DNA of 45,032 bases, taken from the NCBI GenBank assembly GCA_045532255.1, contig JAZSFO010000030.1, forward strand, positions 1 through 45,032. The letters run 5' to 3'. A program made the position numbers and the translations under genes. Source of the DNA: RGIG8748 sp045532255 (GTDB lineage: Bacteria; Bacillota; Clostridia; UMGS1810). Below the pieces are notes generated by a model. It was not told where the DNA came from, ran no database searches, and worked only from the letters and a program-made list of their open reading frames with translations. This document shows positions 25,067 through 34,391 of this stretch, in pieces. The first letter of the stretch is position 1. Every line of letters starts with the position of its first letter.

Positions 25067-26650
25067 TCACTGAATATAAATTTTTCCTATATCTGCATAG
25101 AAATTCGTAAGATTTACATTTGGTTTGCCCTTGACACGCTGATTGATAAGAAGTGCATCATTTTTATGAAGCAAGGGTATCTGCGGAACATTCTCCGCAT
25201 AGAAGCGGTTAAGGTTGTTATATGCCATGCTGAGTGCTTCCTTATCCTTGGCTGAGTTTATGTTACTTATGATATCATCGAGCTTACTGTCGGAATAGTC
25301 GCATATTCCCGAGCGATTATATGTCGTATGTGTGCTTTCGGGAAGCTTTACAATTGTTTCGTCTCCCCAATCAACGCCGTAATCCTCATGGGTGTCGAAC
25401 ATAAATTTAAGGTCGCAATCCTTTGACATATTAACCTCACCAATATACAGCTGGTAGTCTCCCGAGCTTACTTTTTGACGGTAGGTTTCATAATCCACAC
25501 CGCTTATATCCGCCTTAATTCCTATTGCTCTCAGCTCATCGCATATATATTTGGCAATACCCTCTTTATATTTGCTTTCGGTATTATATAGAACAAAGAC
25601 ATTCATATCCTTTTTGCCCACCAGAGCATCGGATGTATAGCCCCTATTCTCGCTATCATCATTCCGGTAGAAATAGGCTTTTGATGATATGGGGGTATCT
25701 GCAATTTGCGCATGGGAAAACATTGTTGTATCGACTATATGCTCCTTGTCTATAACTGCGCACAGGCTCTTTCGCAGTTCTATGTCCGAAAAAGCCGATG
25801 ATGTGGTATTTATTCCCACATATATATATCCCGTTGTGGTAATTTCGTATGTTTTGCATGCCGTACTGTACGGAAATTCGCCCCATCTTCCTCTGTCGGT
25901 AGAAATCATATCTGTTTCGCCCGAGTCAAAGGCATACAGCATGGCATCATTGTCGTTTACATATCTTATATTTACTCTTGGAATATATACGGGGTCATCC
26001 TTATGCCATGAGGGATTTTTCTCAAGAGTGAGCGAAGAATAAGCATCCTCCGAGGCATATTTGTATCTTCCTGTTCCGTTTATTTCATATTCGGTATTGG
26101 GCAGAGAAAAGTCGCTGTATTTAAGTCCCGAGGATAATATGGGGAAGTCCAGATTTCCAAGGAAATTTGCCATGGGTGACTTAAGCTCCAAAACAACTGC
26201 ATAGTCTCCGTCGCTTCGGTAGCTTGCTACATTTCCCAAGGAATATGCATACGGTGTGTCATATGTCCGTATATAATCAAAGGTAGCTATAACATCCTTT
26301 GATGTAAAGGAGCTTCCGTCATGGAATTTGACTCCTTTTTTTAAGGATATGCGGTATGTTTTGTTCTTGTCCGACACTCTGTATTCTTCTGCAAGAACAG
26401 GTGTTACATCAAGATTTTCATTAACTATAAAAAGGCCCTCGTATGCAAGATACAAAAAATCCCTTATACATCCGTACTTTGTAGACAGAGGGTTGAGGGT
26501 GTCGGGAGAATACGAGCTTAAGTTAAGCGTTCCTCCGCCCTGAGGTGTATATTCACCGCCTGCACCTATTCCCTTGTTCCCCACCCCAATACAGCCTGTA
26601 AGGCAAAGAGAGAGGGCAAGAATTAAGCAAAGAAGCTTATATGCTTTCAT
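25067..26650 (-). CDS. Peptide/nickel-type ABC transporter substrate-binding lipoprotein (SBP family 5)
   Basis: 527 residues. Signal sequence with lipobox LTGC (Cys at about residue 20), then a family 5 solute-binding fold: GGTLNLSSYSPDTLNPL near the start, LAEEYRVSDKNKTYRISLKKGVKFHDGSSFTSKDV (the family signature), and LHKNDALLINQRVKG near the end. It would capture oligopeptides or a similar ligand for an ABC importer; no permease or ATPase genes are adjacent. Start ATG 26650 is inferred from the signal peptide; the upstream GTGAG site is weak and lies 4-5 bases from the ymdB stop, suggesting coupling. Confidence 0.88.
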   Translation of the reverse strand: MKAYKLLCLILALSLCLTGCIGVGNKGIGAGGEYTPQGGGTLNLSSYSPDTLNPLSTKYGCIRDFLYLAYEGLFIVNENLDVTPVLAEEYRVSDKNKTYRISLKKGVKFHDGSSFTSKDVIATFDYIRTYDTPYAYSLGNVASYRSDGDYAVVLELKSPMANFLGNLDFPILSSGLKYSDFSLPNTEYEINGTGRYKYASEDAYSSLTLEKNPSWHKDDPVYIPRVNIRYVNDNDAMLYAFDSGETDMISTDRGRWGEFPYSTACKTYEITTTGYIYVGINTTSSAFSDIELRKSLCAVIDKEHIVDTTMFSHAQIADTPISSKAYFYRNDDSENRGYTSDALVGKKDMNVFVLYNTESKYKEGIAKYICDELRAIGIKADISGVDYETYRQKVSSGDYQLYIGEVNMSKDCDLKFMFDTHEDYGVDWGDETIVKLPESTHTTYNRSGICDYSDSKLDDIISNINSAKDKEALSMAYNNLNRFYAENVPQIPLLHKNDALLINQRVKGKPNVNLTNFYADIGKIYIQ

Positions 26651-26654
26651 AATC

Positions 26655-27431
26655 TCACTCACTTTCTTTAACAAGTTCCAGACTAAGTGCTCTATTGGTA
26701 TCATCGTCAACGGTCAGTATCGCCCCGCAGAGCTTGGCTCTGCCGTCTGCGTGTTCAAACTTCTGCGGAAGTGCCGTTATAAATCTATCTATTATGACAT
26801 CCGGTCTTACACCGAGCACACTGTCTATTGCACCCGTCATGCCGATATCGGTTATATATGCAGTTCCTCTTGGAAGTATGCAGTTATCTGCCGTTTCCAC
26901 ATGGGTATGCGTTCCGAATACACAGGTTACTCTGCCGTCGAGATAGTATCCCATTGCCTTCTTTTCGCTTGTTGCCTCGGCATGAAAATCAACTATTATT
27001 ATATCTGTTTTGTCCCTGAGCTTTTCTATCTCTCTGTCGCATGCGGTAAAGGGACAGTCAATATTCATTACATTGACTCTGCCCATGGCATTTATGATGC
27101 CTATTTTCTTTCCTTTGCAGTTTACTACCATACTGCCCTCGCCAATAGTACCCTTTGGATAATTGGCGGGTCTTAATACATTGGTCTGGTTTTCAAAAAT
27201 CTTAATAATATCCTTTCTGCCAAAGGTATGATTTCCCATAGTAATGACATCTACACCTATATCCATAAGCGTATCATAGTCCGCATAGCTAAGTCCGTTA
27301 CCGCCGGAAGCATTCTCCCCATTGGCGATAACAAAATCTATACTCTCTCTGTAAATCAAACTTTCAAGAGTATACTTTATATATTCCATACCGCAGGTAC
27401 CGAATATATCGCCAACAAGTAAAATTCTCAT
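26655..27431 (-). CDS. ymdB: YmdB-type metallophosphoesterase (TIGR00282)
   Basis: 258 residues, the family length. Relatives hydrolyse 2',3'-cyclic nucleotides and affect sporulation/biofilm decisions in Bacillus; ymdB follows rny there too. Metal-site residues are seen in LLVGDIFG, NGENASGGNG, TMGNHTFGRKD, DFHAEATSEK and GTHTHVETAD. The start MRILLVGDIFG at 27431 follows AAAGGAG by 8 bases; further upstream in-frame codons run into an inserted repeat and are not coding. A 185-base inverted-repeat element separates it from rny. Confidence 0.92.
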   Translation of the reverse strand: MRILLVGDIFGTCGMEYIKYTLESLIYRESIDFVIANGENASGGNGLSYADYDTLMDIGVDVITMGNHTFGRKDIIKIFENQTNVLRPANYPKGTIGEGSMVVNCKGKKIGIINAMGRVNVMNIDCPFTACDREIEKLRDKTDIIIVDFHAEATSEKKAMGYYLDGRVTCVFGTHTHVETADNCILPRGTAYITDIGMTGAIDSVLGVRPDVIIDRFITALPQKFEHADGRAKLCGAILTVDDDTNRALSLELVKESE

Positions 27432-27460
27432 ATATAATCTCCTTTCGCAGTGAAAAAATA

Positions 27461-27645
27461 GGGGATGTAAAAAATTCAAAATCACGGTTCGTCGGCGAAT
27501 CCCTCCACCACCTTTGGTGGTCCCCCTCCCTTTAGTCAAGGGAGGCAGCCGAACCCTACAAATGGTATCCATCAAATCGATTTTTACCAACATATTGTAG
27601 GGAATGGCGCTTGCCGACATTCCGAAACAGAATTTTTACATCCCC
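27461..27645. mobile_element. 185-base element with GGGGATGTAAAAA terminal inverted repeats between rny and ymdB
   Basis: Ends GGGGATGTAAAAAATTC (27461-27477) and, inverted, GAATTTTTACATCCCC (27630-27645). Inside are four nested pairings: CCACCACC/GGTGG, CCTCCCTT/AAGGGAGG, CCCTACAA/TTGTAGGG and GGAATG/CATTCC, so it can fold extensively. T-runs outside both ends make each end terminator-like. It lies 8 bases past the rny stop and 29 bases upstream of the ymdB start. No coding capacity. Confidence 0.75.
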
Positions 27646-27653
27646 TTTTTGTT

Positions 27654-29189
27654 TTATTTTGCGTAATCTACTGAGCGTGTTTCCCTTATTACATTGACCT
27701 TAATCTGTCCGGGATATTCCAGCTCACTCTCTATCTTCTTAACAATATCGCGTGCAAGCAATACTGTTTCTTCATCCTTGACTGCATCGGGCTTAACCAT
27801 AATTCTGATTTCTCTGCCCGCCTGGATAGCAAAGGACTTTTCTACTCCGTGGAAGGAGTCTGCAAGCTCCTCAAGCTTTTCCAGTCTCTTTATATATGTT
27901 TCGAGGTTTTCTCTTCTTGCACCGGGTCTTGCCGCACTGATAGCATCGCAAGCCTGTACAATACATGCAATTACTGTGGTTGCCTCTACATCGCCGTGGT
28001 GTGCCGCAATAGCATGGATAACCTCGGGGGATTCGTTATATTTCTTGGCGATATCCACACCGATATCCACATGGGAACCTTCGATTTCGTGGTCAACCGA
28101 TTTACCTATATCGTGGAGAAGTCCTGCCCTCTTGGCAACCTTTACATCCACACCAAGCTCACCTGCCATAATTCCTGCAAGGTGTGCAACCTCGGTGGAA
28201 TGTTTAAGTACATTCTGACCGTAGCTTGTACGGTACTTCATTCTGCCCAGAAGCTTAACAAGCTCGGGATGCAGACCGTGAACACCTGTATCAAATGTTG
28301 CTTGCTCACCCTCCTGCTTGATTATGGAATCGACTTCCTTACGAGCCTTTTCCACAGTTTCTTCAATTCTGGCAGGGTGAATTCTGCCGTCTACGATGAG
28401 CTTTTCGAGAGCCATTCTTGCAATCTCTCTTCTAACCGGATCAAATCCCGAAAGTACTACTGCCTCGGGAGTATCATCGATAATAAGATCTATGCCCGTT
28501 GCGGTTTCCAGAGCACGGATGTTTCTTCCCTCTCTGCCTATGATTCTTCCCTTCATTTCATCATTGGGAAGTGCAACAACGGAAACTGTAGCTTCTGCCA
28601 CATGGTCAGCAGCACATTTCTGAATTGCTGTACTGATGATTGACTTTGCTTTCTTGTCAGCCTCTTCCTTGGCCTGCGATTCGATATCTTTTATCATAAT
28701 TGCAGCCTCGTGTCTGACTTCTGATTCTATGTTCTTAAGAAGGTAAGACTTTGCTTCTTCTACCGTGAGACCTGATATTCTTTCGAGTATTTCTAGCTGT
28801 GCGTTCTTAACCTTGAGTGTTTCTTCCTTAAGTACATCTACTTCTTTAATTTTCTTGTTTAACTGTTCGTCTTTCTTTTCCAGAGAATCTGCTTTTTTGT
28901 CAAGAGATTCTTCCTTTTGCTGAACTCGTCTTTCCTGACGGTTCATTTCGGACCTTCTGTCCTTGATTTCTCTTTCAAATTCAGTTCTGCTCTTGTGGAT
29001 TTCGTCCTTAGCCTCAAGCAGAGCTTCTTTCTTGCGGGTTTCTGCTGTTTTGTTGGCATCTTCAATAATTTGTTTTGCCATATTCTCAGCGCCGCCTATC
29101 TTATTTTCTGCAATCATCTTTCTGCACAAAAAGCCTATACCAAAGCCTGCTATGCACATAACGACTGCAGCTATTATTGTAGTTATCAT
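27654..29189 (-). CDS. rny: Ribonuclease Y
   Basis: 511 residues, full length. Membrane-bound endoribonuclease that starts mRNA turnover in Firmicutes. N-terminal membrane segment (1-23), long charged coiled coil (about 35-150), KH RNA-binding domain (MKGRIIGREGRNIRALETATGIDLIIDD), HD domain with HSTEVAHLAG and LLHDIGKSVDHE, and the C-terminal region with AARPGARRENLE. The AAGGAGG upstream is 14 bases from the ATG, longer than usual. A good promoter is found at 29334-29362. Confidence 0.97.
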   Translation of the reverse strand: MITTIIAAVVMCIAGFGIGFLCRKMIAENKIGGAENMAKQIIEDANKTAETRKKEALLEAKDEIHKSRTEFEREIKDRRSEMNRQERRVQQKEESLDKKADSLEKKDEQLNKKIKEVDVLKEETLKVKNAQLEILERISGLTVEEAKSYLLKNIESEVRHEAAIMIKDIESQAKEEADKKAKSIISTAIQKCAADHVAEATVSVVALPNDEMKGRIIGREGRNIRALETATGIDLIIDDTPEAVVLSGFDPVRREIARMALEKLIVDGRIHPARIEETVEKARKEVDSIIKQEGEQATFDTGVHGLHPELVKLLGRMKYRTSYGQNVLKHSTEVAHLAGIMAGELGVDVKVAKRAGLLHDIGKSVDHEIEGSHVDIGVDIAKKYNESPEVIHAIAAHHGDVEATTVIACIVQACDAISAARPGARRENLETYIKRLEKLEELADSFHGVEKSFAIQAGREIRIMVKPDAVKDEETVLLARDIVKKIESELEYPGQIKVNVIRETRSVDYAK

Positions 29190-29333
29190 TAGACTCTTTT
29201 ATACCTCCTTTTCTTAGTATTTTTATTGCATAATTGTAAACCTCAAAAACATACGGATGTATTCATGCAAAGTGTATTATTCACGAAAAAGTCAAAAGAT
29301 AAATATACACCTCGCAAGCACATTCTACAATAT

Positions 29334-29362
29334 ATTTTATAATATTTTTGAGTATATGTCAA
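29334..29362 (-). promoter_or_regulatory. rny promoter
   Basis: Leftward consensus -35 TTGACA (29357-29362), 17-base spacer, -10 TAAAAT (29334-29339). This leaves an untranslated leader of about 135 bases before rny, long enough for leader control; no recognised motif was seen in it. Confidence 0.75.
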
Positions 29363-29403
29363 CCGAATTTTGGTTATTTCTCGGATTTTTCTTGCAAATT
29401 ATT

Positions 29404-29449
29404 GTTACAAAAAAGAGGATTTTAAGAAATTCGCTTAAAATCCTCTTTT
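29404..29449 (-). terminator. folD terminator
   Basis: 16-bp stem AAAAGAGGATTTTAAG / CTTAAAATCCTCTTTT (29411-29426 and 29434-29449) with a 7-base loop, 4 bases past the folD stop, followed leftward by TTTTTTGT. It separates the rho-ftsK-ygiQ-folD run from rny. Confidence 0.85.
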
Positions 29450-29453
29450 ATAA

Positions 29454-30299
29454 TTATTTTGCTCTGACTGCCGCAGTTACTGCATTCTTCATAAGTGTTG
29501 CTATTGTCATGGGGCCTACGCCTCCGGGAACAGGGGTGATGGCTCCTGCAACGGTGCATGCAGACTCAAAGTCAACATCACCGCAAAGCTTGCCGTTTTC
29601 GTCACGGTTTATACCGACATCTATTACAACCGCTCCCTCCTTGATGTAGGAAGCATCTATCATCTTTGCTCTGCCGACAGCGGCAATGAGTACATCTGCC
29701 CTCTTGCATACTTCCTTTAGGTCACGGGTTCTTGAATGGCATATGGTAACAGTTGCGTTTCTGTGAAGAAGAAGCATAGCCTGAGGTTTGCCCACTATAT
29801 TGCTTCTGCCCACAACCACACATTCCTTGCCAGTAAGGTCTATTCCCGACTCGTCAATAAGCTCCATAACACCTGCGGGAGTACAGGGCAGGAAGTCAAA
29901 GTTGCCTATCATAATCTTGCCTACATTAACGGGATGAAACGCATCCACATCCTTTTTGGGGTCTATGGAGTTAAGAATTGTCTCCTCGTTTATATGCCTG
30001 GGCAGAGGAAGCTGACAGAGAATGCCGTGGATATCCTCTTTTTTGTTAAGGCTGTCTACAAGCTCAAGAAGCTCCTCCTCTGTTGTTTCCTCGGGGAGTG
30101 CATATTCTTCCGAACGGATACCTATATACTCACAGGCTTTCTTTTTGTTGTTTACATACACCCTTGATGCACTGTCATCTCCGACTATTATTACGGCCAG
30201 ACCCGGATTTATTCCCTGAAGCCTTAGCTCTGCTACCTTTTCTTTCAGCTCGTCCTTTATTCTTTGGGACACCTTTTTTCCGTCCAGAATCTGATACAT
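29454..30299 (-). CDS. folD: Methylenetetrahydrofolate dehydrogenase/cyclohydrolase FolD
   Basis: 281 residues, bifunctional one-carbon folate enzyme. Family motifs: ILDGKKVSQRIKDELK, YVNNKKKACEYIGI with the catalytic lysine, QLPLPRHI, PCTPAGVMELI and the NADP-loop GRSNIVGKPQAMLL; C-terminal PVPGGVGPMTIATLM. The start is firm: AGGAGG lies 8 bases upstream and the N-terminus matches the family. The first 125 bases overlap the 3' end of ygiQ in another frame on the same strand. Confidence 0.97.
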   Translation of the reverse strand: MYQILDGKKVSQRIKDELKEKVAELRLQGINPGLAVIIVGDDSASRVYVNNKKKACEYIGIRSEEYALPEETTEEELLELVDSLNKKEDIHGILCQLPLPRHINEETILNSIDPKKDVDAFHPVNVGKIMIGNFDFLPCTPAGVMELIDESGIDLTGKECVVVGRSNIVGKPQAMLLLHRNATVTICHSRTRDLKEVCKRADVLIAAVGRAKMIDASYIKEGAVVIDVGINRDENGKLCGDVDFESACTVAGAITPVPGGVGPMTIATLMKNAVTAAVRAK

Positions 30300-32124
30300 T
30301 GTTTTTTCCTCCTGAATTTGTTTTATTGTCTCTTATAGGTCTTACCAGACACTCGGGTCCGTAGCCTATAAGGTCTTCTCTTCCTGCTTTTTTGAGTGCT
30401 TTTATTACAAGCGGAATATTGTCGGGAACCCTGAATTGCAACAAGGCTCTCTGCATCCGCTTTTCTTCCATGTCCTTTGGCACATAGACCTCCTTCATGG
30501 CGAAGGGGTCAAGTCCTGTATAGAACATGCATGTTGATATTGTAAACGGTGTGGGATAGAAGTCCTGCACCTGCTCAGGATGAAGATTGTTTTCCTTTAT
30601 ATATAGCGCAAGCTCTATAGCATCATTTAGCGTGCTACCCGGGTGGCTTGACATAAGATACGGAACAAGAAACTGCTTTTTGCCGAGCTTTTTGTTAATA
30701 TCATAGAACTTACGGGAAAATCTGTCATATACATTTCGTCCCGGCTTGCCCATGTACCTTAAAACATTATCGGATATATGCTCGGGAGCTACCTTGAGTT
30801 GACCTGATACATGGTGCTGTGTAAGCTCTGTAAAAAAGCTGTCGTCCTTATCCGCTATAAGATAGTCATAGCGTATTCCCGAACGGACAAAGACTTTTTT
30901 AATCCCCGGGAGTGCCCTGAGCTTTCTGAGAAGTCCCAGATAATTTTTATGGTCGATTTTAAGTGCGGGACACGGTCTTGGATAAAGACACCTCTTGTCC
31001 TTGCATGTCCCGTGCGTAAGCTGTTTATCGCAGCCCTCACCATAGAAGTTTGCAGTAGGTCCACCGACATCGTGAATGTAACCCTTGAATTCGGGATCCC
31101 AAACAAACTGCTTTGCTTCGTTTATTACGGATTTTTCGCTTCGGGACTGAACTATCCTGCCCTGATGAAAGGTAAGTGCACAGAAATTGCACTGACCGTA
31201 ACAGCCTCTGCTGTTTGTTATGCTGAACTTGACTTCCTCAATGGCAGGGACTCCGCCGTCTGCATCATACATGGGATGCCATGTCCGCATATAGGGAAGC
31301 GAGTATACGCTGTCCAGCTCTTTTGTGTTTAAGGGCATCATGGGTTTGTTCTGCACAAGATACCTGTCATAATGCTTCTGCACAAGTGCCTTGGAACGAA
31401 TGGGGTCCTGTCCATCAAACTGAATTCTCGTAGCCTCGGCATATTTACGCTTGTCCTCAGCCACTTCCTCACAGGACGGAATTTCTACATATTCCCCTAC
31501 AATATCGAGCGATTTTCTTACATAACAGCATCCGTCAACATTGGTGTCCGACAGGCTTTTTCCCTCTTTCATTGCATCTGCAAGCTCTATTATTGCCTTC
31601 TCGCCCATGCCGTAAATAAGGACATTCGCACGGGTATCGAGAAGTATGGAACGGCGAACCTTGTTGTCCCAGTAATCATAATGCGCAAATCTCCTGAGAC
31701 TTGCCTCAATACCGCCTATAATCATAGGAACACCGGGGTAAGCCTCTCGGATTTTGTTGCAGTAGACTATTGTTGCCCTGTCGGGTCTGAGTCCCGCTTT
31801 TCCGCCCGGGGAATATGAGTCCTCGGAGCGAATTCGCTTGTTGACGGTATAATGGTTTACCATAGAGTCAATGTTTCCTGCCGAAACAAGAAAGGCATAT
31901 TTCGGTTTGCCGAGCTTCTTGAATTCTGCCGTATCTCTCCAGTCGGGCTGGGATATGATGCCCACAGTATAACCGTTTGACACAAGAACTCTTGATATTA
32001 TGGCATGTCCGAAGCTGGGATGGTCTACATAGGCATCTCCGCATACATATACAAAATCAAGCTGTTTGATATTTAATTTGTCCATATCCTCCCTTGACAC
32101 AGGGAGAAATCCGTTTTTTTGCAT
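30175..32124 (-). CDS. YgiQ family radical SAM protein (UPF0313)
   Basis: 649 residues. Radical SAM enzyme with the cluster motif CYGQCNFC (CxxxCxxC) preceded by FSITNSRG, an N-terminal B12-like domain (YVCGDAYVDHPSFGHAIISRVL) and IGGIEASLRRFAHYDYW. A second Cys-rich segment follows (GTCKDKRCLYPRPC). Its reaction is unknown. The family body ends near GREDLIGYGPECLVR; after this comes a tail of about 55 residues rich in K, R, G, S and N, of which 41 codons overlap folD. ATG 32124 is chosen because AAGGTG is 6 bases upstream; a GTG at 32133 overlaps that site. Confidence 0.9.
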   Translation of the reverse strand: MQKNGFLPVSREDMDKLNIKQLDFVYVCGDAYVDHPSFGHAIISRVLVSNGYTVGIISQPDWRDTAEFKKLGKPKYAFLVSAGNIDSMVNHYTVNKRIRSEDSYSPGGKAGLRPDRATIVYCNKIREAYPGVPMIIGGIEASLRRFAHYDYWDNKVRRSILLDTRANVLIYGMGEKAIIELADAMKEGKSLSDTNVDGCCYVRKSLDIVGEYVEIPSCEEVAEDKRKYAEATRIQFDGQDPIRSKALVQKHYDRYLVQNKPMMPLNTKELDSVYSLPYMRTWHPMYDADGGVPAIEEVKFSITNSRGCYGQCNFCALTFHQGRIVQSRSEKSVINEAKQFVWDPEFKGYIHDVGGPTANFYGEGCDKQLTHGTCKDKRCLYPRPCPALKIDHKNYLGLLRKLRALPGIKKVFVRSGIRYDYLIADKDDSFFTELTQHHVSGQLKVAPEHISDNVLRYMGKPGRNVYDRFSRKFYDINKKLGKKQFLVPYLMSSHPGSTLNDAIELALYIKENNLHPEQVQDFYPTPFTISTCMFYTGLDPFAMKEVYVPKDMEEKRMQRALLQFRVPDNIPLVIKALKKAGREDLIGYGPECLVRPIRDNKTNSGGKNNVSDSGRKKGVPKNKGRAERKGSRAKASGNKSGSGRNNSRR

Positions 32125-32134
32125 ATTATACACC

Positions 32135-34387
32135 TTATTTCATAAGCATCTCATTATATTGCTCTCTTGTTATAAGAACCTGTCTCGGACGGTTTCCGTC
32201 AAGTCCCGATATAATTCCTCTTGCTTCCATCTGGTCTATGATGCTTCCTGCACGGTTATAGCCTATGCGAAATCTCCTTTGAAGCAGAGATGTGGATATC
32301 TGTCCGCTGTCTACTGCCATTTCAATAGCCTCGGGAAGAAGCTCGTCTGCATCGCCCGGATCTTCACCGTCGGGCTTGTATTCCTCTTCCTTTTCGAGCT
32401 GTTCTATAACTGTGGGGTCGTATACCGCCTCGCAGTTTTCCGTAACGGCATCCACAACGCTCTTTACTTCGCTGTCGGACACAAAGGCACACTGCATTCT
32501 TGCAGGCTTTGTCTCACCGACGGGCATATAGAGCATATCGCCCTTTCCTACCAGCTTTTCTGCACCACCCATGTCAAGTATTGTCATAGAGTCCTTGGCA
32601 CTTGCAACCATAAATGATATACGGCTGGGAACATTTGCCTTGATGTTACCTGTTATAAACTTAACAACAGGTCTCTGCGTAGCAATAACTAAGTGCATAC
32701 CCGCAGCTCTTGCAAGCTGTGCAATACGGCAGACATAGTTTTCTACATCGCCCGGTGCTACCATCATAAGGTCTGCAAACTCGTCGATGATAATTACTAT
32801 TGAAGCCATTTTGGCTTCGGGCATACCCTCTGCCTCCATAAGCTCGTTGTATCCCTGAATATTTCGTACATTGTGTTTTTCAAAGGTTGAGTATCTTTCG
32901 GTCATTTCCTGAACCGCCCACGAAAGAGCGCCTGTCGCTTTCTTGGGGTCCTTGACAACAGGAATAAGAAGATGCGGTATTCCGTTGTATACTCCGAGTT
33001 CTACCTGCTTGGGGTCAATCATAACTAGTTTGACCTCGTTGGGGTCTGCCTTGTACATAAGACTTATTATAAGTGTGTTTATGCACACACTTTTACCTGC
33101 ACCCGTAGCACCTGCTATGAGTATATGGGGCATCTTGGCGAGGTCCATGATAACGGGGGCACCGCTTATGTCCTTACCGAGTGCTACGGCGAGCTTGGAC
33201 TTGTGATTTCTGAATTCCTCGGAGTCTATAACCTCTCTTAAGGTTACCATGCTTGGATTGGCATTTGCAATTTCTATGCCTATGGTGGATTTGCCGGGTA
33301 CGGGAGCAATCATTACTCCTCCCTTTGCGGCAAGCTTCAGTGCGATATCCTTGGAAAGATTTGTAATCTGGCTTACCTTGACACCTGCGGCGGGTTTGAC
33401 CTCGTAGCGTGTTACGGTAGGACCGCAGCTTATTTCCACAACCTGAGCTTCTACATGGAAGCTCCTTAAGGTTTCCACAAGTTTTACTGCATTTTCCTTA
33501 AGCTCCCTGCTCATATCCAGAGAGCTGTCGTTCTCTCTGGGGGAGTTAAGCAAATCAAGCGATGGATAGCTGTATACCATAAGCTCTCCGCCTTCGGCAA
33601 TCTCGCTTTCTATTTCCTCATGCATAGACCTTTTTTCATCATCGCTGATTGTCTCTGCATCTGCGGACGGCTTGTCGTTGTATATGTTTATTTCAGGCTC
33701 CGCTATTTCCGCAGGAACCTCAGGCTCCCAATACTCTCTTTCGGGAGGAGGCTCGGGAAGAGGAACTTCGTCTGAAGTCTTGGATGCAGGTGCTTTTTTG
33801 CCCTTATCCTTTTCTATACCGCACTTTACCTCGGTAAACATTAAGCGGATTTTTCTTACAATCGCTATTATAAGTTCTGAAAAAGATATATCAAATATAA
33901 GAACAAGCATTATTGCAAGGACTGCTGTAAGTACAACATATGTACAGGCATTTGCCATAAGTGCCTGTAGCGGTTTTGCAATTATTGCACCCAGTATTCC
34001 TCCGCCTATATGCTTAAGGTTATGTGCATATATATCCTCAAGAAGCACCCTTCCTGCAAAAATCATATGAAACAGAGCAGAAATATCCGAAAGTGCTATA
34101 CCCACAAATGTATATTTCCTCGTTTTCCAGCTTCCCCTGGAAGCAAAATAATGTATTACAAGGGCAATAATTACAGGGGGTATTATGTATGCACCTACAC
34201 CGAACATTCCTCTCATAACCGAGGAAACGGCACCTCCGAGTCTGCCTGCACCCGAGGTGTATACACATACAAAAAGTATTACGGCAAGGGCGGCAAGACA
34301 TATAGAAACAATCTCACGGGTGTTTGAATTATTTTTCGGGGATGTTTTTGATGCGGTTTTTGTTTTCTTTTTCTTTGTTTTTTCCAT
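32135..34387 (-). CDS. ftsK: DNA translocase FtsK/SpoIIIE
   Basis: 750 residues. Motor that pumps chromosomal DNA through the division or spore septum. Lys-rich N-terminus, four membrane segments (about 25-180), an acidic/Pro linker, the alpha/beta RecA-like motor with Walker A GATGAGKSVCIN (about residue 430) and Walker B IVIIIDEFADLM, and the C-terminal gamma winged helix (LLQRRFRIGYNRAGSIIDQMEARG) that reads polar DNA motifs. It might serve as SpoIIIE in sporulation. Start ATG 34387 follows AAAGGTGATAAA and is 4 bases past the rho stop. Confidence 0.95.
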   Translation of the reverse strand: MEKTKKKKTKTASKTSPKNNSNTREIVSICLAALAVILFVCVYTSGAGRLGGAVSSVMRGMFGVGAYIIPPVIIALVIHYFASRGSWKTRKYTFVGIALSDISALFHMIFAGRVLLEDIYAHNLKHIGGGILGAIIAKPLQALMANACTYVVLTAVLAIMLVLIFDISFSELIIAIVRKIRLMFTEVKCGIEKDKGKKAPASKTSDEVPLPEPPPEREYWEPEVPAEIAEPEINIYNDKPSADAETISDDEKRSMHEEIESEIAEGGELMVYSYPSLDLLNSPRENDSSLDMSRELKENAVKLVETLRSFHVEAQVVEISCGPTVTRYEVKPAAGVKVSQITNLSKDIALKLAAKGGVMIAPVPGKSTIGIEIANANPSMVTLREVIDSEEFRNHKSKLAVALGKDISGAPVIMDLAKMPHILIAGATGAGKSVCINTLIISLMYKADPNEVKLVMIDPKQVELGVYNGIPHLLIPVVKDPKKATGALSWAVQEMTERYSTFEKHNVRNIQGYNELMEAEGMPEAKMASIVIIIDEFADLMMVAPGDVENYVCRIAQLARAAGMHLVIATQRPVVKFITGNIKANVPSRISFMVASAKDSMTILDMGGAEKLVGKGDMLYMPVGETKPARMQCAFVSDSEVKSVVDAVTENCEAVYDPTVIEQLEKEEEYKPDGEDPGDADELLPEAIEMAVDSGQISTSLLQRRFRIGYNRAGSIIDQMEARGIISGLDGNRPRQVLITREQYNEMLMK

Positions 34388-34391
34388 TTTA

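Noticed and set aside
27432..27620. 63-codon N-terminal extension of ymdB
   Set aside because: It is encoded by the inverted-repeat element and has low-complexity composition; the family start MRILLVGDIFG has a good ribosome site.
27849..28643. 264-codon open frame opposite rny
   Set aside because: It is antisense to the conserved KH/HD part of RNase Y, Cys- and His-rich as expected of a reverse-frame shadow, and has no ribosome site.
30175..30330. Frameshift suspected at the end of ygiQ
   Set aside because: The conserved body of YgiQ is complete and folD has its own start and ribosome site; an overlap explains the data without an error.
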